From Imperialibacter sp. EC-SDR9 (GTDB taxonomy: Bacteria > Bacteroidota > Bacteroidia > Cytophagales > Cyclobacteriaceae): a stretch of 64,000 nucleotides of DNA. The notes below the pieces were generated by a model. The model did no database searches. It was not told where the DNA came from and was given only the letters and a program-made list of their open reading frames with translations. The stretch spans positions 124,001 through 188,000 of the forward strand of contig NZ_LR701581.1 of NCBI RefSeq assembly GCF_902498805.1, read 5' to 3'. A program made the position numbers and the translations under genes. Below are positions 1 through 9,092 of this stretch, piece after piece (the first letter of the stretch is position 1; each line of letters starts with the position of its first letter).

Positions 1-1
1 T

Positions 2-388
2 ATGGCCCGCCAAATAGCTGAGGCCAGAGACAAAGGTGACCTGAGCGAGAATGCTGAGTATGATGCTGCAAAGGATGCTCAGGGCTTGTTGGAGTTGAAA
101 ATTTCGAAGCTTGAAGCGATTGTCGGTAATGGCCGGGTAATAGACGAAACCAAGCTGGATACTTCAAAAGTGGCTATTCTGTCAAAGGTGAAAATCAAGA
201 ACAAGAAAAATGGAGCGGTGATGACCTACATGCTTGTGGCGGAGGAAGAAGCGGATCTGAAAGCCAGCAAGATTTCGGTTAAGTCGCCGATTGGCAAAGG
301 GTTGCTGGGAAAGAAGCTCGGCGAAACAGCCATGGTAGAAGCGCCAGGTGGGAATATTGAATTCGAAATTGTTGATATTGCTATCTAA
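2..388 (+). CDS. greA: Transcription elongation factor GreA (5' truncated by window edge)
   Basis: GreA binds the RNA polymerase secondary channel and stimulates cleavage of the backtracked transcript so that stalled elongation can resume. The visible 128 codons contain the end of the N-terminal antiparallel coiled coil, including the DLSENAEYDAA tip segment that carries the catalytic acidic residues, followed by the C-terminal FKBP-like globular domain with the SPIGKGLLGKK stretch. Full GreA is about 157 residues and begins roughly 30 residues before this tip, so the Met codon at position 2 is internal and the real start lies upstream of the window. The HIT gene follows after 11 bases on the same strand, which suggests co-transcription. 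Confidence 0.95.
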   Translation: MARQIAEARDKGDLSENAEYDAAKDAQGLLELKISKLEAIVGNGRVIDETKLDTSKVAILSKVKIKNKKNGAVMTYMLVAEEEADLKASKISVKSPIGKGLLGKKLGETAMVEAPGGNIEFEIVDIAI

Positions 389-399
389 CAATTCGCACG

Positions 400-792
400 A
401 TGGCTTCTATTTTCACCAAAATCATCAATAGAGAAATACCAGGTCACATAGTGCTCGAAGACGAGCACTACATTGCTTTTTTGGATATCAGTCCTCTGGT
501 GATGGGCCACACATTGGTGGTGCCTAAAAAGGAAGTGGACTACATCTTTGACAATGACGATGAAACCTTGTCGGGGATTCTGGTATTCGCTAAAAAAGTT
601 GCCAAAGCTATTGACGGGAGCATTCCCTGCAAGAGAGTAGGCGTGGCTGTTATTGGTATTGAGGTGCCCCACACTCACGTGCATCTGGTTCCTCTTAATA
701 GCATGCGAGACATCAATTTTCTGGAGCCCAAGTTGCACCCAACACAGGAAGAACTGGCTGCTACGGCAGCAAAAATTAGAGCAGCTCTATAG
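400..792 (+). CDS. HIT family nucleotide-binding protein
   Basis: A 130-residue histidine-triad protein of the Hint branch, cytoplasmic, expected to hydrolyse nucleoside phosphoramidates or similar AMP conjugates. The N-terminus (SIFTKIINREIPG) and the catalytic HTHVHLVP near residues 89-96 are typical, and the length is normal for the family. It starts 11 bases after greA, and its 3' end faces ruvC, which ends 12 bases away on the other strand. The physiological substrate cannot be predicted from sequence. Confidence 0.93.
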   Translation: MASIFTKIINREIPGHIVLEDEHYIAFLDISPLVMGHTLVVPKKEVDYIFDNDDETLSGILVFAKKVAKAIDGSIPCKRVGVAVIGIEVPHTHVHLVPLNSMRDINFLEPKLHPTQEELAATAAKIRAAL

Positions 793-804
793 CTTGATTC
801 GCAG

Positions 805-1374
805 CTAAACTCCCTTTACCCTACCAGGATTATCAGAGATAAAGGATTTCCAGCTTTTATTTTTTGGCCCGGTGTCTCCCCCCTGGAAATGGTGGCATAC
901 GGCAACAGCCAGTGCGTCCGTAGCATCAAGCAGCTTAGGTGCTTCTTTGAAATTGAGAAGGGTCTGAAGCATCTTGGCTACTTGCTCCTTTGAGGCGTTT
1001 CCATTTCCCGTTACCGACTGCTTTACCTTTTTTGGGGCATATTCAAAAATCGGTATTTCACGTGCCAATGCTGCAGCCATGGCCACACCCTGCGCTCTTC
1101 CCAATTTAAGCATCGACTGGATGTTTTTACCAAAAAATGGAGCTTCCAACGCCACTTCATCGGGGTGAAACTCCTCTAAGACAGAGGTTATTCTTTCAAA
1201 AATTTTCTTGAGTTTCAATTCATGGCCCGAATACTTGCTCAGGTGAATCACGCCAAACTGTAACAACGTTAGTTTATTTCTCTGCACCATAATGACCCCA
1301 TAGCCCATGATGCTGGTGCCTGGGTCAACCCCCAAAATGATTTTCTCTTTTACAGTCTTGTTCAAACCTGCCAC
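805..1374 (-). CDS. ruvC: Crossover junction endodeoxyribonuclease RuvC
   Basis: Holliday junction resolvase that nicks symmetric strands of a four-way junction moved by RuvAB during recombinational repair. The RNase H-like fold is visible: [14 protein letters not shown] with the first catalytic Asp, the [11 protein letters not shown] segment with the catalytic Glu, and the C-terminal [15 protein letters not shown] with the final acidic cluster. At 189 residues the length is normal. The start is a GTG at 1374; no in-frame ATG precedes the DPG motif. The gene is convergent with the HIT gene and divergent from the glycosyltransferase at 1443. Confidence 0.95.
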   Translation of the reverse strand: MAGLNKTVKEKIILGVDPGTSIMGYGVIMVQRNKLTLLQFGVIHLSKYSGHELKLKKIFERITSVLEEFHPDEVALEAPFFGKNIQSMLKLGRAQGVAMAAALAREIPIFEYAPKKVKQSVTGNGNASKEQVAKMLQTLLNFKEAPKLLDATDALAVAVCHHFQGGDTGPKNKSWKSFISDNPGRVKGV

Positions 1375-1442
1375 ATCTTTCGTGATAAGCTTATTTAAAA
1401 TTTGGGTGATGCTACATAAATCCTCCCTAAATTCAAACCCGG

Positions 1443-2588
1443 ATGTTGGCTATTGATATTTTCGGGATCATTGCTGCTGTGGGTGTTGTCGTATACAGCC
1501 TGTTCATAGCTTATTGCTGGGGCAAGTGGAAACATGTTCCCACTGCGCCCGAGACTACAGGAACGACTGGCAATCTATCAGTATCAATTGTTATTGTGGC
1601 CAGGAACGAAGCAGCGTCCATCGTGTCACTTCTGGGCAACATCGAAGCTCAAACTTATCCCGGCCATCTCCTGGAGGTGATTTTAGTCAACGACCAGTCT
1701 GACGACGACACAGTAGAAAAGGCGGAAAGCTTTGCTGCCGACAATGGCATGGCACTTAGAATCATTCACCTCGAAGCCACAGTTGGGGAGGGAAGCCGAA
1801 AAAAGCAGGCAATCAAGGCAGCAGCAGCGCTATCTGAGGCAGACGTGCTTGTGCTAACCGATGCTGATTGCAACGTGCAACCGAATTGGGTAGCCTCTCA
1901 TATCAACTATTACACACATTATGAGGAAGCGAAGTTGGTCTTTGGTGCATTTTGCTTTAAAGGAAGCAACTGGGCGTCAGCGCTGTTGAACCTGGAGGCA
2001 ATGTCGCTGACGGGTGTCGCCGCCATCACCAACCTGATCCAAAAACCAACCATGTGTAGTGGCGCTAACTTATCCTATAGGCGTGAACTCATACAAGAGC
2101 TCCATCCTTTTGACAATAACCAGCAAATTGCTTCTGGCGACGATGAGTTTATGTTGCATGCGGTGCAAAGAAAGTATCCGAATGGCGCTTTTTACAATAA
2201 TAAAGATCAAGACTCACTTGTTTCAACCGACAGGCCGACATCACTGGGAGCTTTGTACCACCAGCGGAGACGCTGGGCGGGCAAGTGGAAGGCCTACACT
2301 GTTCCGTGGCCTCGCCAGCTGGCCGTAGCTGTGGTGGCGGGCAACCTGGGTTTCATCTGCCTTTTTAGCCTTTTCTTAATTTCAATGAACCCAGTCTTGC
2401 TTATACCAATCGCCGTAAAATGGCTGGCAGAGTTTGGTTTCAGCCGAAAAATCAGTCGAAACTTCAACCTGAGTGGGCTGGGGCAGTACTTTCTTCTCAT
2501 GGAAATTATTTACCCATTTTATGCCGTATTTTTTGCTATAGCTTCTAATTTTGGAGAATATCACTGGAAGGGAAGGGTGTATCCATGA
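1443..2588 (+). CDS. Glycosyltransferase family 2, membrane-associated
   Basis: A 381-residue GT2 (GT-A fold) enzyme that should transfer a sugar from a nucleotide donor at the inner membrane. An N-terminal transmembrane segment lies at about residues 3-24. The nucleotide-binding motifs VARNEAAS and VNDQSDDDT, the TDADC metal-binding motif, the DDEF acceptor/base motif and QRRRWAGKW (QxxRW-like, typical of processive synthases) follow in order, and the C-terminal 90 residues are hydrophobic. It is the first of a close plus-strand run with a regulator-like small protein, a phosphatase, a polysaccharide deacetylase and a second GT2, so a surface or exopolysaccharide role is inferred. The sugar is unknown. 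Confidence 0.88.
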   Translation: MLAIDIFGIIAAVGVVVYSLFIAYCWGKWKHVPTAPETTGTTGNLSVSIVIVARNEAASIVSLLGNIEAQTYPGHLLEVILVNDQSDDDTVEKAESFAADNGMALRIIHLEATVGEGSRKKQAIKAAAALSEADVLVLTDADCNVQPNWVASHINYYTHYEEAKLVFGAFCFKGSNWASALLNLEAMSLTGVAAITNLIQKPTMCSGANLSYRRELIQELHPFDNNQQIASGDDEFMLHAVQRKYPNGAFYNNKDQDSLVSTDRPTSLGALYHQRRRWAGKWKAYTVPWPRQLAVAVVAGNLGFICLFSLFLISMNPVLLIPIAVKWLAEFGFSRKISRNFNLSGLGQYFLLMEIIYPFYAVFFAIASNFGEYHWKGRVYP

Positions 2589-2839
2589 GTGACCTGGAGT
2601 TTGATGTATTGGACGAGTTGTATTTCGTAACGCACTTCAAGGAATTGAAGAACGCAACCAACCTGTCAGTGGAAAACCTTAAGTCTACCCTCACCGATTT
2701 GTACCGTAAGGGATGGTTGAAAGTTTATGAAAGTGTAGCTGCTGAAATATCGGATCAGCAAATCAACTTGGATCACAACTTTCAAAACTACTTTTATCTG
2801 GCCAGCAAGGAAGGCCTGCTCGCTCACAATGGGCGCTAA
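2585..2839 (+). CDS. Small protein, possible winged-helix fold
   Basis: An 84-residue acidic protein with no signal or membrane segment. Residues 5-50 alternate short helices and end in a turn plus strand (TDLYRKGWLKVYES), which resembles a winged-helix DNA-binding fold in which a condition such as LSVENLKSTL would be the recognition helix. The start overlaps the stop of the upstream glycosyltransferase in an ATGA arrangement, so the two are translationally coupled. The SpoIIE-type phosphatase follows 11 bases later. I do not recognise a named family; the fold is an inference from pattern only. Confidence 0.6.
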   Translation: MSDLEFDVLDELYFVTHFKELKNATNLSVENLKSTLTDLYRKGWLKVYESVAAEISDQQINLDHNFQNYFYLASKEGLLAHNGR

Positions 2840-2850
2840 TAGGAGTGAAA

Positions 2851-4059
2851 ATGGAGTCCGTAGTTACGCAACAAGATCTCAAAGAGCTGGAACTGAATTC
2901 TTTGCTCGAAATCACTCAGGCTATCAACAATAACCTGGCGGAAGCCTCTTTGTATAAAATCTACCATTTTACCCTTCTCGGAAACCTCAAAGTAAAGAAG
3001 CTTGCGCTGTATGTGATGGAGGACGAGTGGGACTGCAAGCTCAGCTTTGGTGTAGGCAATAAAAAGATTCCAAAGCTCCCGGCATGTTACCAGAACCTGC
3101 CTGAGGAAGTTGAGCTCGACTCGAATGAACCGTTTTGGTCGGAGTTTCACATGGCATTCCCCGTTCAGCATAAGGAAAAGCTGCTGGCGGTGGTTTTCCT
3201 CGGTAAGCAAGACGATGCCCAGACAGAGCAGGGGGTGTCTCACAATCTTACATTCATTAAAGCACTGACCAATATTATATTGGTGGCTATTGAAAATAAG
3301 AAGCTGGCACGAAGACAACTGGAACAAGAGGCCTACAGAAAGGAACTCGAGATTGCCAGACAGGTGCAGACTTTCCTTTTTCCAAAAAACCTTCCGCAGC
3401 TGGAGAAACTGCAAATTGAAGCCACTTATATTCCGCACAAAAATGTTGGCGGCGACTACTACGACTATGTGGAGCTGAGTAATGGGAAGTTTTTATTGTG
3501 TATCGCCGACGTATCGGGGAAAGGCGTACCTGCGGCATTGCTAATGTCAAACTTTCAGGCGGCGTTGAGAGTGATAGTCAGGAAGACCTACGATGTGCGG
3601 GAAATAGTGTATGAGCTGAACCGCCAGATCATGTTCAACAGCAATGGCGAAAACTTCATCACTTTTTTCATGACCATTTATGATCATGAGGCCGGGCAGA
3701 TGAAATATGTAAATTGCGGACACAATCCTCCCATTCTATTTACAGAAAGCGGCTTTCAGGCACTGGAGGAGGGTACTACGATATTGGGGATTTTTGAAGA
3801 CCTGCCGTTTTTGAATGTGGGCACCGTTACCGGACTCAAGGACTTCAACTTTTTCTGTTATACCGACGGGCTTACTGAGACTTTCAATGCGGAAGGCGAG
3901 GAATATGGCTCGGAAAGACTGATGGAAGCGCTTAGCGACATGACCAACAAGTCTCTGGCAGGGATACACGAAACAGTGATCAAGTCACTCGAAGATTTCA
4001 AGGGTGCAGAAAGCTACCGGGACGATATCACCATGCTTTCTTGTAAAATCATAAGCTAG
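2851..4059 (+). CDS. SpoIIE/RsbU-type PP2C serine phosphatase with GAF-like N-terminus
   Basis: About 402 residues. The N-terminal 150 residues look like a GAF-type sensory domain, a short coiled linker follows (LARRQLEQEAYRKELEIARQ), and the C-terminal half is a PP2C-SIG domain with VGGDYYDY, IADVSGKGVPAALLMS, YVNCGHNPP and the YRDDITML metal-site motif. Such enzymes dephosphorylate STAS-domain anti-anti-sigma-like proteins in partner switching. I chose ATG 2851 over GTG 2845 because AGGAG at 2841-2845 sits five bases before the ATG and would overlap the GTG. It lies inside a polysaccharide cluster; no anti-sigma or STAS partner is nearby. Confidence 0.88.
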   Translation: MESVVTQQDLKELELNSLLEITQAINNNLAEASLYKIYHFTLLGNLKVKKLALYVMEDEWDCKLSFGVGNKKIPKLPACYQNLPEEVELDSNEPFWSEFHMAFPVQHKEKLLAVVFLGKQDDAQTEQGVSHNLTFIKALTNIILVAIENKKLARRQLEQEAYRKELEIARQVQTFLFPKNLPQLEKLQIEATYIPHKNVGGDYYDYVELSNGKFLLCIADVSGKGVPAALLMSNFQAALRVIVRKTYDVREIVYELNRQIMFNSNGENFITFFMTIYDHEAGQMKYVNCGHNPPILFTESGFQALEEGTTILGIFEDLPFLNVGTVTGLKDFNFFCYTDGLTETFNAEGEEYGSERLMEALSDMTNKSLAGIHETVIKSLEDFKGAESYRDDITMLSCKIIS

Positions 4060-4066
4060 GCTTGGT

Positions 4067-4702
4067 TTGCTCTACTTCAGAAAAACTCCCGGTTGGCTAA
4101 AGAAGTTGTTCCCTCAGGCGACCTGGAATTTTCACGATACCGAAAAAAAGATATTCCTGACTTTTGACGATGGCCCAATTCCCGAGCTCACTCCCTGGGT
4201 GCTCGACACGTTGAAGGAATTTGGCGCCAGGGGTACTTTTTTTTATGTCGGCAATAATATCAAAAAACACCCGGAGCTGTTTAAGCGGGCTAGCGATGAA
4301 GGACACAGTATCGGTAATCACACCTTCAACCATCTGAAAGGATGGCGAAACTCTCATGAAGACTATATGGCCAATATAGCACTTTGTGAGGCAGCTATCG
4401 TTGAATGTGGAGGAGGAGGCCCCGCCGGGCTGTTCAGGCCGCCTTACGGGCAGCTGACCTTTTCGCTTGCAAAAAAGATATCGGCCAATTACCGCATTAT
4501 CATGTGGGACTACTTAACTGGTGACTTTGATCAATCACTAAGTCCCGAAAAATGCCATGTAGAAACAATAAAAGGAACCAAACCCGGCTCTATTGTCATT
4601 TATCACGAAAATGTGAAAGCAGAAGCCCGAATCAAGTACTCGCTACCGAAATTTCTGGATCATTTTTCTTCACTAGGTTATCAATTCTGTGCCATTGGGT
4701 GA
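4067..4702 (+). CDS. Polysaccharide deacetylase family protein (NodB homology, CE4-like)
   Basis: A 211-residue NodB-fold deacetylase that removes acetyl groups from GlcNAc-type or related sugars. Visible motifs are LTFDDGP (catalytic base and metal Asp), SIGNHTFNH (metal His pair), LFRPPYGQ (groove) and the C-terminal IVIYHENV segment. The only plausible start is a TTG at 4067: an in-frame stop lies at 4052 and the first ATG is far inside the domain. There is no signal peptide, so it may act in the cytoplasm on lipid-linked sugars. It begins seven bases after the phosphatase stop and overlaps the next glycosyltransferase by 14 bases, so all are probably one operon. Confidence 0.9.
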   Translation: MLYFRKTPGWLKKLFPQATWNFHDTEKKIFLTFDDGPIPELTPWVLDTLKEFGARGTFFYVGNNIKKHPELFKRASDEGHSIGNHTFNHLKGWRNSHEDYMANIALCEAAIVECGGGGPAGLFRPPYGQLTFSLAKKISANYRIIMWDYLTGDFDQSLSPEKCHVETIKGTKPGSIVIYHENVKAEARIKYSLPKFLDHFSSLGYQFCAIG

Positions 4703-5807
4703 GACAATCGGTTTGATTTTGATTTTTTTCGTCTGTAGCGTGTTGCTTATCGACATATTGCTGCTTTTCTTTTTAAAGGGCGATTCAAGCAGGGATGTTG
4801 CTACAAGTTTATTCGATGATACGAACCTTCCAAGGGTTTCCGTTCTGGTAGCGGCGAGAAACGAGGAGGCAACGTTGCCAAGGTGCATCAAAAGCCTTTT
4901 GGATCAGGACTATCCTGCTGATAAGATAGAAATACTCATAGGAAACGATGCCTCCACCGATAAGACAGAGGTTATTGCCCGCTCATTTGAAAGGGAGCAC
5001 TCTCTGCTAAAGGTCTTTAATATTGACCATGATATGGGCTCCGCCAGGGGCAAAGCAAATGTGCTTGCACAGCTAACCAGAAAGGCATCCGGCGAAGTCT
5101 ATCTTATAACCGATGCTGACATGCAGCTTCCGTCCACCTGGTGCCAGGCCATGGTAGCAGCTTTTGAAGAAGATACAGGCATGGTAACAGGCTACACGGC
5201 GATAAACGAAAACAGCCTTTTCGCTTCCTTTCAGGCCATAGACTGGGCATACGCCATCGGAATGATGAGGGTCGTATCCGACCTGGGCACGCCCGTGACC
5301 GGGATGGGCAATAACATGGCTGTAATAGCAAATGCTTATCATCAAACAGGTGGTTATGAGAACATGCCTTTCTCAGTTACGGAAGACTTTCAGCTCACCA
5401 GGGCTATTTTATCCAAAGGATATGGCTTCAGGCAGCTGATCAGCCCACCCGTCACCGGCATTACTTTACCCGCAGCTAGCATCAAGGGGCTTTTGCATCA
5501 GCGAAAGAGGTGGATGAGTGGAGCCGTTCAACTCCCTGTGGCCATCGTGGCTGTTTTGGGACTTCAGGCCTTCTATTATCCGTTGGCCATTGCATTGGTT
5601 GTACTCCATCCCTGGTCAATACTTTTGATTGCTGCAAAGAGCGCTGTTCAATCATGGTTTGTTTACAAAACTGTACGCCTGTCGGGACTGCCTGTAAAAA
5701 TTGGTACGCTTGTTCTCTTCGAATTCTACTCGGCTATTATATCTTTGTCCACACTTTTGTTTTCCATTTTGCCTTCAGGAATGAAGTGGAAGGATAGACA
5801 TTATTAG
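4689..5807 (+). CDS. Glycosyltransferase family 2, membrane-associated (second copy)
   Basis: A 372-residue GT2 with an N-terminal transmembrane helix (about residues 5-28), VAARNEEAT, GNDASTDKT, TDADM, TEDFQ and HQRKRWMSG motifs in the usual order, and a hydrophobic C-terminus with two or three membrane helices. The architecture parallels the GT2 at 1443, but the sequences are clearly diverged, so it is a paralogue rather than a recent duplicate. The start is GTG at 4689 (TTG 4695 is an alternative), overlapping the deacetylase. Linked with a deacetylase it could build and modify an amino-sugar glycan; the product is unknown. Confidence 0.88.
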   Translation: MPLGETIGLILIFFVCSVLLIDILLLFFLKGDSSRDVATSLFDDTNLPRVSVLVAARNEEATLPRCIKSLLDQDYPADKIEILIGNDASTDKTEVIARSFEREHSLLKVFNIDHDMGSARGKANVLAQLTRKASGEVYLITDADMQLPSTWCQAMVAAFEEDTGMVTGYTAINENSLFASFQAIDWAYAIGMMRVVSDLGTPVTGMGNNMAVIANAYHQTGGYENMPFSVTEDFQLTRAILSKGYGFRQLISPPVTGITLPAASIKGLLHQRKRWMSGAVQLPVAIVAVLGLQAFYYPLAIALVVLHPWSILLIAAKSAVQSWFVYKTVRLSGLPVKIGTLVLFEFYSAIISLSTLLFSILPSGMKWKDRHY

Positions 5808-5819
5808 CCCCGACATTTG

Positions 5820-6593
5820 ATGCAGTTTGTTGATACCCACGCCCATATATATTCAAGAAAATTTTCAGAAGACGTTCACGAGATGGTGGCCCGCTCATTT
5901 GAAGGCGGGGTGGAGAGAATCTACATGCCTAATATAGATAGTGAGTCCATAGATAGTATGCTGGCACTGGAAGATGCTTATCCGGGTCGCTGCTTTTCAA
6001 TGATGGGTGTGCACCCATGTTCCATCAAAAATGGATTTGAAAGTGAGCTGAAGATAGCCGAAGAGTGGCTGGGAAAGCGACAGTTTACCGCTATTGGCGA
6101 AATAGGCACCGATCTTTACTGGGATAAAACGCTCCTCGACTATCAGAAAGAAGCGTTTACTATTCAGTGCCAGTGGGCAAAAGAGTATGGCTTGCCTATA
6201 GTTATTCATTGTCGTGAATCGATTGACCTGACAATTGATTTGGTAGAATCCCTTAAAGACGAGCGGCTTAATGGTGTCTTTCATTGCTTTACGGGAAATG
6301 AACGCCAGGCCAGGCGGATACTGGAATTAGGATTTTTTTTAGGAATAGGAGGAGTAAGCACCTTTAAAAACGGCGGGCTTGATTCAGTTTTACCCCAGCT
6401 GGGTGCCGATGGGCTGGTTTTGGAGACCGACTCTCCTTATCTTGCACCAGTGCCGCATAGGGGCAAAAGAAACGAGCCTTCCTACATTCCAATTATTGCG
6501 CAGCGGGTTTCTGAACTAACCGGACTCTCCCTGGCTGAGGTGGCTGAAACAACCACAAGGAATGCAAATCAACTTTTCAGCTATCACCAATGA
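5820..6593 (+). CDS. TatD family metal-dependent hydrolase
   Basis: A 257-residue TIM-barrel hydrolase of the TatD DNase family. Metal ligands are visible in order: THAHIY (HxH), GEIGTD (Glu), VIHCRE (His), FHCFTG (His) and ETDSPYLAP (Asp). Members act as 3'-5' exonucleases or DNA-repair nucleases, although physiological substrates vary. I placed the start at ATG 5820 rather than the adjoining TTG 5817 because MQFVDTHAHIY matches the family's short leader. Its stop overlaps the asparaginase start by four bases, indicating coupling. Confidence 0.93.
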   Translation: MQFVDTHAHIYSRKFSEDVHEMVARSFEGGVERIYMPNIDSESIDSMLALEDAYPGRCFSMMGVHPCSIKNGFESELKIAEEWLGKRQFTAIGEIGTDLYWDKTLLDYQKEAFTIQCQWAKEYGLPIVIHCRESIDLTIDLVESLKDERLNGVFHCFTGNERQARRILELGFFLGIGGVSTFKNGGLDSVLPQLGADGLVLETDSPYLAPVPHRGKRNEPSYIPIIAQRVSELTGLSLAEVAETTTRNANQLFSYHQ

Positions 6594-7654
6594 ATTATAA
6601 GATTGTAAACATTGCCACCGCAAGTGGCCTTAACCCAAAAAGCAGTATCCTTATTATATATACCGGAGGCACATTCGGTATGTCATATGACGAAACAGGG
6701 TCTCTCGTTCCTTTCAACTTTGGCCTGGTGATTGATAAAATTCCCGAGCTGAAGGCCCTTGATCTAAAAATTACTGTCATCTCTTTTCCAGAGCCCACCG
6801 ACTCTTCTAATATTAATATATCTCACTGGCAGGACATCGGCTATATCATCTACGAAAACTATTCTCAGTACGATGGCTTTGTTATACTTCATGGAACCGA
6901 CACCATGGCTTATACAGCCTCGGCACTTAGCTATATGCTGGATGGGCTTAATAAGCCAGTTATCTTCACTGGCGCACAAATCCCTATCGGATCGACCAGA
7001 TCAGACGCTCGTGAGAACCTGATTACAGCGCTCGAGATAGCCTCTACACTCGAAGAAGACAAACCAATTATCTCTGAAGTTGCCATCTACTTTAATTTTT
7101 ACCTGATGAGAGGTAACCGATCACAAAAATTACGGAGTAGTCACTTTGCGGCATTCGAATCGGAGAACTACCCATATTTGGCTGAGTCGGGTGTTACCAT
7201 CGAATACAACAAGTCCTCAATCATGGCTTTTCGGCCTGGCCTTAAACTCAAACTTCATAAGGGATTCGACAATAATGTCACCATCTTAAAGCTTTTTCCT
7301 GGTATCAGTGAGAGTGTGGTCAATAGTATATTGGGCACCCCCGGACTTCGGGGAGTTGTGCTGGAAACCTATGGGTCGGGTAATACAATGAACTACGACT
7401 GGTTCATAAAAAGCCTTCATTCCGCTGTTACAAGAGGGATTGTCATCTTTAATGTAAGCCAGTGCATTGGAGGTAAAGTAATTCAGGGGCGCTACGAATC
7501 AAGCAGGATTCTCGAGGAAATAGGGGTGCTCAGCGGTCAGGACATCACTACTGAAGCTGCCATCACCAAACTAATGTTTCTGCTGGCAAAAGAGAAGAAT
7601 ACCAAGGAAGTTAAAAAGAAGCTAATAGTGCCAATTGCAGGGGAAATGAGCTAG
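6590..7654 (+). CDS. ansA: Type I (cytoplasmic) L-asparaginase
   Basis: Hydrolyses L-asparagine to aspartate and ammonia. At 354 residues with no signal peptide it fits the type I cytoplasmic branch. YTGGTFGM near residue 23 holds the nucleophilic Thr and HGTDTMAYTAS near residue 100 holds the second catalytic Thr with its Asp; GAQIP and the C-terminal LETYGSGN are also characteristic. It overlaps tatD by four bases. The tRNA-Ser promoter region follows. Confidence 0.92.
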   Translation: MNYKIVNIATASGLNPKSSILIIYTGGTFGMSYDETGSLVPFNFGLVIDKIPELKALDLKITVISFPEPTDSSNINISHWQDIGYIIYENYSQYDGFVILHGTDTMAYTASALSYMLDGLNKPVIFTGAQIPIGSTRSDARENLITALEIASTLEEDKPIISEVAIYFNFYLMRGNRSQKLRSSHFAAFESENYPYLAESGVTIEYNKSSIMAFRPGLKLKLHKGFDNNVTILKLFPGISESVVNSILGTPGLRGVVLETYGSGNTMNYDWFIKSLHSAVTRGIVIFNVSQCIGGKVIQGRYESSRILEEIGVLSGQDITTEAAITKLMFLLAKEKNTKEVKKKLIVPIAGEMS

Positions 7655-7684
7655 TTTTACGCTTATGTAAATTTAATATCAAAA

Positions 7685-7716
7685 TTTGCATAAAGAGTTT
7701 TTTCTTGATTTATTTG
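7685..7716 (+). promoter_or_regulatory. Probable Bacteroidota-type promoter for tRNA-Ser
   Basis: TTTG at 7685-7688 and TTTATTTG at 7709-7716 are separated by 20 bases. This resembles the Bacteroidota consensus TTTG / TAnnTTTG, with one mismatch in the -7 box. It sits about 30 bases before the mature tRNA, a suitable leader length. Confidence 0.4.
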
Positions 7717-7745
7717 TTGCTGCTAGACGCCAAAAATTGTACTTT

Positions 7746-7833
7746 GGAGAGGTGTCCGAGTGGTTGAAGGAGCACGCCTGGAAAGTGTGTATACCTCTAA
7801 AGGGTATCGAGGGTTCGAATCCCTCTCTCTCCG
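7746..7833 (+). tRNA. tRNA-Ser, anticodon GGA
   Basis: An 88-base class II tRNA. The acceptor stem pairs GGAGAGG (7746-7752) with TCTCTCC just before discriminator G at 7833. The anticodon stem CACGC/GTGTG encloses loop CTGGAAA with anticodon GGA at 7780-7782, reading UCC and UCU. A long variable arm and the T loop GGTTCGAATCC follow. No CCA is encoded. Confidence 0.95.
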
Positions 7834-7918
7834 CAGAATTTATAAACGAGAATTCAAAACGAAAACAAACTATCTTTTACTAACTGTAACCAATTTACGA
7901 TTTACTAAAATTTAAACT

Positions 7919-8743
7919 ATGAAAAAGTTATTCGCTTCGCTGTTGCTAACAGGCGTTTTTGCATTCAGCCAATTCAATGCAGTTGCTCAGGATGAAGTTT
8001 CCTCAGACAGTACTGCTATGGTTGACTCTGCTGCTGTGGAAGAGGTCGTTGCCGAGCCTGAGCCTGTAGCCGCTCCAATGATGGAAGAAGTAGTCGATGA
8101 GCCAGAGCAATCATTTCACCAAATTGTAAAGGAGCAATTCATCGCCGGTGGTTGGGAATTTATGGGTATCGTTCTTTTGTGTTTGATCTTCGGTTTGGCG
8201 GTTGCCATCGAGCGTATCATCACTTTGAACCTCGCTACCACTAACACCAAAAAGCTTCTTGCTAACGTTGAGAATGCGCTAGCTTCAGGAGGCGTTGAGG
8301 CAGCAAAAGAAGTTTGTAAAAATACTAAAGGCCCCGTTGCATCTATCTTTACTCAGGGACTAATGAGAATGTCAGAAGGCGTTGAAATGGTTGAGAAGTC
8401 AATCATTGCTTACGGTTCTGTTGAAATGGGTAAACTGGAAAGAGGAATGGTTTGGATCTCTCTATTCATCTCTCTTGCTCCTATGCTTGGTTTCATGGGT
8501 ACGGTAATTGGTATGATTGGTGCATTTGATGCAATTGCTGCAGCTGGTGACGTTTCTCCTGCTCTTGTGGCCGACGGTATCAAAATCGCCCTTTTGACAA
8601 CGGTAGGTGGTCTTATCGTAGCTGTTATTCTTCAGTTGTTCTATAACTACCTTATTTCAAAGATCGATTCTCTTGTGAACTCAATGGAAGATGCCTCTAT
8701 TACATTGGTAGACATCCTTGTAAAGCACAATCTTTCTAAGTAG
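7919..8743 (+). CDS. MotA/TolQ/ExbB proton channel family protein with secretory leader
   Basis: A 274-residue inner-membrane proton-channel subunit that works with ExbD-type partners to convert proton motive force into mechanical work on a periplasmic or outer-membrane complex. It begins with a signal-peptide-like segment ending near VAQDE (residues 1-25), then an acidic, Val/Glu/Pro-rich stretch to about residue 65. Transmembrane segments follow near 78-98, 185-205 and 225-248, the last two flanking the conserved APMLGFMGTVIGMIGAF and ALLTTVGGLIVAV motifs. The added leader and acidic periplasmic tail are longer than in classical ExbB. It heads a four-gene operon with two ExbD-like genes. 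Confidence 0.9.
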   Translation: MKKLFASLLLTGVFAFSQFNAVAQDEVSSDSTAMVDSAAVEEVVAEPEPVAAPMMEEVVDEPEQSFHQIVKEQFIAGGWEFMGIVLLCLIFGLAVAIERIITLNLATTNTKKLLANVENALASGGVEAAKEVCKNTKGPVASIFTQGLMRMSEGVEMVEKSIIAYGSVEMGKLERGMVWISLFISLAPMLGFMGTVIGMIGAFDAIAAAGDVSPALVADGIKIALLTTVGGLIVAVILQLFYNYLISKIDSLVNSMEDASITLVDILVKHNLSK

Positions 8744-8767
8744 TATTAACATCTAAAGACAGCAAAA

Positions 8768-9091
8768 ATGGATTTTATTGATATAGCATTGATCGGCTCC
8801 TACATTCTGGTGGGAATAGCGCTACTAGCAGCGATCATATTGCCTTTGATCAACGCCTTGGACGATCTGTCTTCATTGGCCATGTCGGCCGTCGGTATTC
8901 TTATCTTGCTGGTTATTTTCGGTTTGGGATATGCAATTTCCGGCGATGAGGTAACAGCAGTGTATACAAAGTATAACGTCGACGCAGGATTGTCTAAATT
9001 GGTTGGAGGTTCTTTGATTATGATGTACCTGTTGACAGGTGTAGCTTTAGTTGGAATCGTGTATACGGAAATTTCAAAAATCGTTAAGTAA
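8768..9091 (+). CDS. Small integral membrane protein in TolQ/ExbD operon
   Basis: A 107-residue protein with three predicted transmembrane helices (about residues 6-28, 37-57 and 82-102) and a short polar loop (SGDEVTAVYTKYNVDAG) between the second and third. I do not recognise a named family. It sits 24 bases after the ExbB-like gene and one base before the first ExbD-like gene, so it is almost certainly co-translated with the motor subunits and may be an accessory part of the channel complex. Confidence 0.75.
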   Translation: MDFIDIALIGSYILVGIALLAAIILPLINALDDLSSLAMSAVGILILLVIFGLGYAISGDEVTAVYTKYNVDAGLSKLVGGSLIMMYLLTGVALVGIVYTEISKIVK

Positions 9092-9092
9092 T

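Noticed and set aside
2..4. ATG at position 2 as a GreA start
   Set aside because: The coiled-coil N-terminus of about 30 residues is missing, so the start is outside the window.
7686..7883. Plus-strand 65-codon frame
   Set aside because: It runs straight through the tRNA-Ser gene and has no protein features.
9051..9092. N-terminal extension of the first ExbD protein
   Set aside because: It overlaps the upstream small membrane protein; ATG 9093 gives a normal ExbD N-terminus.
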